From Flagellimonas zhangzhouensis (lineage in GTDB: Bacteria; Bacteroidota; Bacteroidia; Flavobacteriales; Flavobacteriaceae): a stretch of DNA of 64,000 bases. The DNA is taken from the NCBI RefSeq assembly GCF_900102925.1, contig NZ_FNKI01000005.1:1-64000 (forward strand), in the 5' to 3' direction. Below are positions 59,101 through 64,000 of the stretch, piece after piece (the first letter of the stretch is position 1; each line of letters starts with the position of its first letter). The position numbers and the translations under genes were made by a program. The notes beneath the pieces were generated by a model. That model was not told the DNA's origin. It ran no database searches and saw nothing but the letters and a program-made list of their open reading frames with translations.

Positions 59101-60644
59101 GCCTTCAAATCTGCATAATCCACCGCGGCCACAAAGTTGAACTTGTTACGCTGATCGGCAAAATCGGCCAACCCTTGAAAATCAAACCTAAAGTTATCAT
59201 CATTGCACAACAGCGTCCCATCAAATAATTGGTCTCTTAAAATTCCTGAGACTTTGATTTTGTTGTACTCGTAGTTGTTGTAATCCAGTTTGTAAACCTC
59301 ACCAGAAACTTCAGTATTTAAACTCTCAGCTACAAACCCCTTCCCTTCCACATTCATATCCATGGAGGCGTATCCAAGACTTTTATTGTTGATGAACTCC
59401 CCTAGATTAAAATCAATCAAAGAAATAAAACCGATATAGGAGGCATCCTCTATTTCTTGGATATTGGTCATCTGGAAATCCACAAAACTATCCCCAACAG
59501 CTGTATTAAGGTTTACCGTAACGTTGATAGAGCTTTCGGTTACCTCGGCATCTCCCCTTACCGTAAACTGTCCTAATTTTTTCACCGATTCAGGAATGTT
59601 TCTGCCCAATATTTCAGGCAACAACCCTCTTAACTGGTAATAGCTCGACGTTAAATTGTCAATATCGCCCCGAACCACAAAAGGTGCATAATCACTAAAC
59701 ATATTATCGAACCTAAAATCTCCGCGGATACCTGTATTGTCTGTAAACAAAAACAGATTATCTACCTGAAGTTGATTCAGCACCCCACTAAAATCCCCAG
59801 TAAAGTTCACTATTTTATCAGCCCCAAACTCATTATAAAAAGCATTGATTTCATTTAAGGCAACGGTCGATTCTGTAAACGTGGCATCAATATTTACCTT
59901 GTCGATAAACTGGGCCAAATCCTCCCTTTGGTAATTAAACACCAAATTACCTTTAAGTTCCGACTGTTCAGTATCGATCAAAAGCGAATCAAATCGCATT
60001 TGCTCTTTGGTATATTTAAATTCAGTAGACAACTTTTCAAGTCGAATACCTCTTTTCGCCAAAGTGGAAAGATTTTCAATTTTTAGAGAAACTTCTGGCC
60101 CTAAAATTTGAAAGTTACTGGCTTGTACATCAATCTCTGAAAAATTGAGCGTTTCAGGAGCTTCCAAATTTTCATCGATCAATCGAAATCTTCCATTGTT
60201 GATTTGTATATCATCCGAAGCCAGATAAAAGGGCGGTGTGCCTGGGTCTCTTGGTTTTCCATCATCCAACTTGTCCACAAACACATCCAAATTGGTTTGA
60301 GTTTCGCCTTCGTAGGTCTTTAAATTAAAGATCAATCCATCCACCTCAATATCACCAAACTCCATTTTATTGTTGGCCATGTTCCGAAGGTTCAAAATGG
60401 AAGTGGTTAATTTATGAATGTAAAAAAGTGTATCCTTTTTATAATCCTCAACATAAACACCTTTTATTCCTGCATTTAAATTAAAAAGGGAAAGGCTAAC
60501 TCTGTCAATATTGATGTTCGTCCCAAACTCCTCATTAATGGAATCCGTTGCGTATTTCGCCAAACTGGTCTGCACTACTGGCATGGATAACACCAAAGAA
60601 CCCAATACCATTATGATCAAAATGGTCAAAAGGAGACGCAACAA
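56184..60644 (-). CDS. tamB: TamB-like translocation/assembly protein (DUF490)
   Basis: 1486 aa. An N-terminal hydrophobic anchor (LLLTILIIMVLGSLVLSM, about 3-20) is followed by a very long beta-rich periplasmic region of repeated AsmA/TamB type. The C-terminal 400 residues match the TamB/DUF490 end (GGTILWEGDPLAAQLNLEAV, RVPTEVVVRLDGELESPNVN). It bridges inner and outer membranes and is linked to lipid transport or outer-membrane protein assembly. It is divergent from tsaD, an arrangement common in Bacteroidota. Confidence 0.93.
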   Translation of the reverse strand: MLRLLLTILIIMVLGSLVLSMPVVQTSLAKYATDSINEEFGTNINIDRVSLSLFNLNAGIKGVYVEDYKKDTLFYIHKLTTSILNLRNMANNKMEFGDIEVDGLIFNLKTYEGETQTNLDVFVDKLDDGKPRDPGTPPFYLASDDIQINNGRFRLIDENLEAPETLNFSEIDVQASNFQILGPEVSLKIENLSTLAKRGIRLEKLSTEFKYTKEQMRFDSLLIDTEQSELKGNLVFNYQREDLAQFIDKVNIDATFTESTVALNEINAFYNEFGADKIVNFTGDFSGVLNQLQVDNLFLFTDNTGIRGDFRFDNMFSDYAPFVVRGDIDNLTSSYYQLRGLLPEILGRNIPESVKKLGQFTVRGDAEVTESSINVTVNLNTAVGDSFVDFQMTNIQEIEDASYIGFISLIDFNLGEFINNKSLGYASMDMNVEGKGFVAESLNTEVSGEVYKLDYNNYEYNKIKVSGILRDQLFDGTLLCNDDNFRFDFQGLADFADQRNKFNFVAAVDYADLKALNIINDSISIFKGHIDMDIEGNTIDNMAGQLQFSNTTYQNINDTYFFEDFTVTSTYANDTVRTIEINSPDIITGYMSGYFKVDELGRLVQNSIGSIYTNYEPFQISEGQYVDFNFRIYNKIIDVFVPEITFDPNTFIRGSIKADQRDFKLTFKSPSIAAFENIFDNIEVVIDNKNPLFNTFVSVEDMSTVFYDIKDFSLINTTLKDTLFFRTEFKGGSEYDDSYNLNFYHTFNDNNESVIGLKKSDMSFKGNTWVLNKDGNSKNKVIFDSSLDSIRIEDVVMDNGNNEQIRLRGQLADSTYKDLDLQFKLVSLEKITPSIDSLKMNGEVDGFLNILQKDGNYLPTSSLKIQNFSVNNMHLGDLELGIFGNNDLTEFGVSTWLNDNGKELLNVNGKVTNYNDVQELDLSADLKDFDLEPFRPLGEDIISNIRGKATGSVQISGNVGNPSINGLLNLNNAGIGIPYLNVDYDFAPMSKVRLFDQTFYFERIGLSDVAEGTTAVLDGTISHTGFDDWQFGLDIDTQNDRFMILNTEYDEENLYYGTGFMRGTGSIYGSVDALNISVVAATAKGTSLKIPLSDVTSVGDYSFINFIEKDKANSFDDERVIEEYQGLEMDFDLDITPDAEVEIVVDQDTGSSLKGTGAGLMLMEINTNGKFNMYGEFAVVTGEYQFKYGGIIDKRFSVRPGGTILWEGDPLAAQLNLEAVYQLNANPAPLLDNAGYTGRVPTEVVVRLDGELESPNVNFDIDFPGTTSVVQSELEYRLQDPTVKERNAFFLLAQGTFVNDQTGINQQAVTGNLIQSASGLFNQILSGNNDKLNLGLSYEQGYTDPNADIATEDRIGVTVSTQISDRILVNGRVGVPVGGSGVSETVVAGDVEVQVLLNEEGTLSAKIFNRENQIQQFLAERQGYTQGVGLSYQVDFDTFRELIRKVFKPNAEEPEPEPQNTTTEIMGRDSLIRFSPKPANLPNPKR

Positions 60645-60660
60645 TATTTTACGAAGTTTT

Positions 60661-60687
60661 TTGATAGGGCTTTATGTTTTACCTTTG
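60661..60687 (+). promoter_or_regulatory. Possible promoter of tsaD
   Basis: TTG (60661-60663), 16 bases, then TACCTTTG (60680-60687). The -7 is a full match and the spacer is a little short. Transcription would start near 60694, close to the GTG start at 60713. Confidence 0.5.
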
Positions 60688-60712
60688 ATGACCAATTTTT
60701 GTTCCAAAACCT

Positions 60713-61741
60713 GTGTCGAATACAAAAAATTATATTCTAGCAATCGAATCGTCCTGTGATGATACTTCTGCTGCCGTGCTTTGCAATACAAAAGTACTGA
60801 GCAATGTAGTAGCAACACAAGAAATTCACAAGCAATATGGTGGTGTTGTTCCCGAGCTGGCTTCGAGGGCACATCAGCAAAACATTGTTCCCGTGGTGCA
60901 TCAAGCCTTGGCCAAAGCAAATATCGATAAAAAAGAACTCTCCGCCATAGCTTTTACCCGTGGCCCTGGCCTTATGGGTTCTTTGCTTGTTGGAACCTCT
61001 TTTGCCAAGTCGTTGGCATTGGGACTTGATATTCCTTTGATTGAAGTCAACCACATGGAGGCCCATATTTTGGCCCATTTTATTGATGATGAGGAGCGAA
61101 CTCCACCCACATTTCCTTTTATAGGAATGACAATCAGTGGTGGACATACTCAAATTGTAAAGGTGAGCGATTACTTTTCCATGGAAGTTTTAGGCGAAAC
61201 CTTGGATGATGCCGTTGGTGAGGCTTTCGATAAAAGTGCTAAATTAATGGGATTACCTTACCCTGGTGGACCATTGATCGATAAATATGCTAAGCTGGGG
61301 AATGAAAACGCATTTCAATTCCCGAAACCCAAAGTGGATGGGCTCAATTTTAGTTTTAGTGGACTTAAAACGAGCATTCTTTATTTCTTACAACGCGAGA
61401 CTCAAAAAAATCCTGATTTTGTATCTGAAAACATGAACGATATCTGTGCATCGGTTCAATACACCATTTTGGAGATTTTAATGGAAAAACTACAATTGGC
61501 CGTTGAACAAACTGGGATAAAACAGATTGCTATTGGTGGCGGGGTAGCTGCAAATTCAGGAATAAGAGGCAGATTGGCAGAGGCCGAAACACAAATGGGT
61601 TGGGAAACCTATGTGCCTAAATTCGAATACTGCACGGACAATGCGGGTATGATCGGGATTGTGGGCTACCTGAAATTTAAACGTAGTGAATTCACTGACC
61701 AAAGTATTGCTGCCAAGGCACGATATGCCATCGGAAGCTAA
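60713..61741 (+). CDS. tsaD: tRNA N6-adenosine threonylcarbamoyltransferase
   Basis: 342 aa, GTG start. ILAIESSCDDTSAAVL, the metal-binding NHMEAHILAHF, MTISGGHTQIV and the C-terminal CTDNAGMIG define TsaD, which transfers the threonylcarbamoyl group to A37 of ANN-reading tRNAs in the TsaBDE complex. Essential in most bacteria. The predicted promoter leaves a leader of about 20 bases. rsmE follows after 20 bases. Confidence 0.96.
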   Translation: MSNTKNYILAIESSCDDTSAAVLCNTKVLSNVVATQEIHKQYGGVVPELASRAHQQNIVPVVHQALAKANIDKKELSAIAFTRGPGLMGSLLVGTSFAKSLALGLDIPLIEVNHMEAHILAHFIDDEERTPPTFPFIGMTISGGHTQIVKVSDYFSMEVLGETLDDAVGEAFDKSAKLMGLPYPGGPLIDKYAKLGNENAFQFPKPKVDGLNFSFSGLKTSILYFLQRETQKNPDFVSENMNDICASVQYTILEILMEKLQLAVEQTGIKQIAIGGGVAANSGIRGRLAEAETQMGWETYVPKFEYCTDNAGMIGIVGYLKFKRSEFTDQSIAAKARYAIGS

Positions 61742-61761
61742 ACAAATCATATCTTTAGTCC

Positions 61762-62466
61762 ATGCAGCTTTTTTACAACCCCAATATCGATTTTAGTGCC
61801 AAACAGTTTGTTTTCCCTCCAGATGAAAGCAAACACATCGTTCGAGTCCTTCGCAAAACCGAAGGCGATGTGTTGCATATTACCAATGGAAAAGGTTATT
61901 TGTTTGAGGCCGAAATCATGGTTCCCGACCAAAAAAGGTGCAAAGCACGAATTATTTCAGAAACCAAAGCCATCCCTAAACGTTTCAAACTGCATATGGT
62001 GGTGGCCCCTACCAAAATGAACGACCGCTATGAATGGTTTTTGGAAAAAGCTACGGAAATCGGAGTAGACGAAATCACGCCTATTATTTGCGACCATTCA
62101 GAACGAAAAGTGATCAAGTTGGATCGTTTGGAGCGTGTTTTACAGAGCGCCATGAAACAATCCCTTCAAACGGTTTTACCACAAATCAACCCACCAATTA
62201 CCGCTACCGAGTTTTTGAATTCTGATGTAGAAGGACAAAAATTTATAGCACATTGCATGGAAGGCGAAAAAATGGAACTCAAAAGAAAAGTGATTCCAGA
62301 TCAAGACTTGACCATTATGATTGGCCCTGAAGGAGATTTCTCCAAAAATGAAGTGGATTTGGCCAAGGAAAAAGGGTATGTTCCCGTTTCTTTGGGAAAC
62401 ACGCGACTTCGGACAGAAACCGCTGCCATTGTTGCCTGTGCCACCGTGGCCATGATCAACAACTAA
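61762..62466 (+). CDS. rsmE: 16S rRNA (uracil1498-N3)-methyltransferase
   Basis: 234 aa SPOUT-family methyltransferase. ESKHIVRVLRKTEGD in the N-terminal PUA-like part, then VVAPTKMNDRYEWFLEKATE and the knot region MIGPEGDFSKNEV with LGNTRLRTETA at the SAM site. Probably cotranscribed with tsaD. Confidence 0.94.
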   Translation: MQLFYNPNIDFSAKQFVFPPDESKHIVRVLRKTEGDVLHITNGKGYLFEAEIMVPDQKRCKARIISETKAIPKRFKLHMVVAPTKMNDRYEWFLEKATEIGVDEITPIICDHSERKVIKLDRLERVLQSAMKQSLQTVLPQINPPITATEFLNSDVEGQKFIAHCMEGEKMELKRKVIPDQDLTIMIGPEGDFSKNEVDLAKEKGYVPVSLGNTRLRTETAAIVACATVAMINN

Positions 62467-62529
62467 ACCAAGACACATCTTATTTAAAAAGGAATGCCTT
62501 ACATTTGAAGTATTGGTATTCAAATTTCC

Positions 62530-63177
62530 ATGAAACACCTCTTTTATAGCTTACTCTGTTTTGTATTGGCTTTATCCAGCATGAATGCCCAAGACATTGC
62601 CGTACTTAAGTACGGAGGTGGTGGAGATTGGTATTCCAACCCTACTGCACTTCCCAATCTAATTGCATTTTGTAATTCCAATATCGGGACCAAAATAAAT
62701 CCTGACTTCGAAACTGTCGAAGCAGGGAGTGTCTCCATCTTTAAATATCCTTTTTTGCACATGACGGGACATGGCAATGTGTTTTTTACTGATGAGGAAA
62801 GTGAGAATTTAAGAACTTATCTTTTATCAGGAGGTTTTTTACACATTGATGACAATTATGGCATGGAACCTTACTTAAGAAGGGAGCTGAACAAAATTTT
62901 TCCCGATAAGGCATTAGAAGAATTGGGAGCTGACCATCCTATTTTCAATCAAAAATATGCCTTCCCCGATGGTTTACCTAAAATACATGAACATGATGGT
63001 AAACGGCCACAAGCTTTCGGAATTTTTGAACAAGGCAGATTGGTGCTTTTGTACACCTTTGAATGCGATCTAGGTGATGGTTGGGAAGACCCTGAAGTAC
63101 ATAACGACCCAGAAGATGTACGGCTCAAAGCTTTGCAAATGGGAGCCAATATTGTGGAATACGCCTTTAAAAGTTAA
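62530..63177 (+). CDS. DUF4159 domain protein, exported
   Basis: 215 aa. Signal peptide ending at SMNAQ, then a DUF4159 domain (AVLKYGGGGDWYSNPTALPN, LHMTGHGNVFF, LLSGGFLHIDDNYG). The fold resembles a glutamine-amidotransferase-like Rossmann domain without an obvious catalytic triad. Function unknown. A -7-type TACATTTG lies at 62500-62507, so it may have its own promoter. Confidence 0.88.
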   Translation: MKHLFYSLLCFVLALSSMNAQDIAVLKYGGGGDWYSNPTALPNLIAFCNSNIGTKINPDFETVEAGSVSIFKYPFLHMTGHGNVFFTDEESENLRTYLLSGGFLHIDDNYGMEPYLRRELNKIFPDKALEELGADHPIFNQKYAFPDGLPKIHEHDGKRPQAFGIFEQGRLVLLYTFECDLGDGWEDPEVHNDPEDVRLKALQMGANIVEYAFKS

Positions 63178-63179
63178 TT

Positions 63180-64000
63180 ATGAGTGCCAAAACTATCGCC
63201 AACGGAATTCTTAGAGCCATTGCCATATTAGCTGGTATCGTAATTTTAGGGTGGTTCTTTTATAAGATTCAATCTGTTATAGTGTATTTGGCCATTGCGG
63301 CGGTAATTGCTCTTTTGGGAAGACCGATTGTTTTGTTTCTAAGAAAGAAATTAAAGTTTCCAAACACCCTGGCAGTAATTGCAACCATGTTGTTTATGGT
63401 TTCTATTTTTTTGGGAATCTTGGCCCTATTTATTCCACTGATCACCAAACAGAGCCAAAATCTATCGCTTCTTGATATTGACATGCTAACTGAAAAAATC
63501 AACTCGCTTTACCTTGAAACCTTGCAATATTTTGGAGCATCTACTGGTAGTGTGAATGAAATTATCAGTGAATCCCACATAGAAGAAAGTATGTTGTCCG
63601 ATTTGGATTTAGGTTTTATACCAGACTTTTTAAACACCTTTATGAACGCTTTGAGTAGTTTTAGCATCGGATTCTTTTCTGTGCTTTTCATCTCATTTTT
63701 CTTCTTAAAAGATCGGAATTTATTGCAAAATGGACTGCTCACTTTTGTTCCAGACAACAAGGAAAGTAACATGGTAAAATCCATTGAAAAAATAAATAAT
63801 TTACTCTCCAGATATTTTGCTGGAATCCTACTTCAACTTTTTATTTTGTTCGTGATTTACACGATTGCATTACTAATTGTTGGAGTGGAAAATGCAATTG
63901 TGATTGCTTTCCTATGTGCCCTATTTAACATCATTCCATACATAGGTCCTATTATCGGTGGAGTGATCATGATTACATTAACAATGACCAGCTTTTTAGG
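63180..64000 (+). CDS. AI-2E family transporter (partial, 3' end outside window)
   Basis: The ATG at 63180 opens 273 codons to the window end, 2 bases after the DUF4159 gene stop. Several membrane helices and the conserved C-terminal stretch FNIIPYIGPIIGGVIM identify the AI-2E/PerM family of polytopic membrane exporters. Substrate not predictable. Confidence 0.9.
   Translation, partial: MSAKTIANGILRAIAILAGIVILGWFFYKIQSVIVYLAIAAVIALLGRPIVLFLRKKLKFPNTLAVIATMLFMVSIFLGILALFIPLITKQSQNLSLLDIDMLTEKINSLYLETLQYFGASTGSVNEIISESHIEESMLSDLDLGFIPDFLNTFMNALSSFSIGFFSVLFISFFFLKDRNLLQNGLLTFVPDNKESNMVKSIEKINNLLSRYFAGILLQLFILFVIYTIALLIVGVENAIVIAFLCALFNIIPYIGPIIGGVIMITLTMTSFL

Overview
The window comes from a member of the Bacteroidota, most probably a marine Flavobacteriaceae. 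The signs are a PorP/SprF-type type IX secretion protein next to a giant protein with a gliding-motility-type C-terminal sorting domain, bshA (bacillithiol synthesis), the lack of clear Shine-Dalgarno sequences, and several promoter-like sites of the Bacteroidota type (TTG, about 19 bases, TAnnTTTG). Genus assignment is not possible from sequence reading alone. No rRNA, tRNA, CRISPR array, IS element or phage gene was seen.

Layout. (1) 1-5753, minus: the 5' 1917 codons of a giant secreted multidomain protein (sugar-dehydrogenase-like propeller, calcium-binding repeats, two malectin domains, Ig-like domains, Kelch propeller); its 3' end lies outside the window. (2) 6007-33597: a large exopolysaccharide/capsule locus. 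The minus-strand arm encodes an aminotransferase, a nucleotide-sugar 4,6-dehydratase, Wza and Wzc. The plus-strand arm starts with UDP-glucose dehydrogenase and a UDP-glucuronate epimerase. A minus-strand pectate-lyase-like lipoprotein follows, then a MurJ/MVF-type flippase, a Wzy polymerase, four GT4 glycosyltransferases, two hexapeptide acyltransferases, a PglC-type initiating transferase, a minus-strand sulfotransferase, and a cassette of SDR, SMP-30 lactonase, GT2, ATP-grasp ligase and GT2. The predicted product is an acidic (uronic acid), amino-sugar-containing and possibly sulfated polysaccharide made by the Wzx/Wzy route. (3) 33832-40797: a SprF-like protein with its giant type-B T9SS substrate (SGNH hydrolase plus tandem calcium-binding repeats), an OmpA-family protein and a small lipoprotein. 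(4) 40799-49869, minus: a run containing bshA, a GH3/beta-lactamase fusion, an uncharacterised conserved protein, two heterodisulfide-reductase-like Fe-S proteins, an MCE/MlaD protein and an N-acetylmuramoyl-L-alanine amidase. (5) 49950-64000: housekeeping genes: lptD, a RidA-family gene, a BadF/BadG-type sugar kinase, gap, pfkA, tamB, tsaD, rsmE, a DUF4159 gene and the start of an AI-2E family transporter gene.

The most interesting parts are the SDR/lactonase/ATP-grasp cassette (28210-32354), which looks like a dedicated route to an unusual carboxylated decoration; a scar at 22067-22440 holding the remains of a glycosyltransferase and an acyltransferase, both too short for ordinary gene calling; and a 204-bp repeat array in the T9SS substrate, two copies of which are identical base for base.
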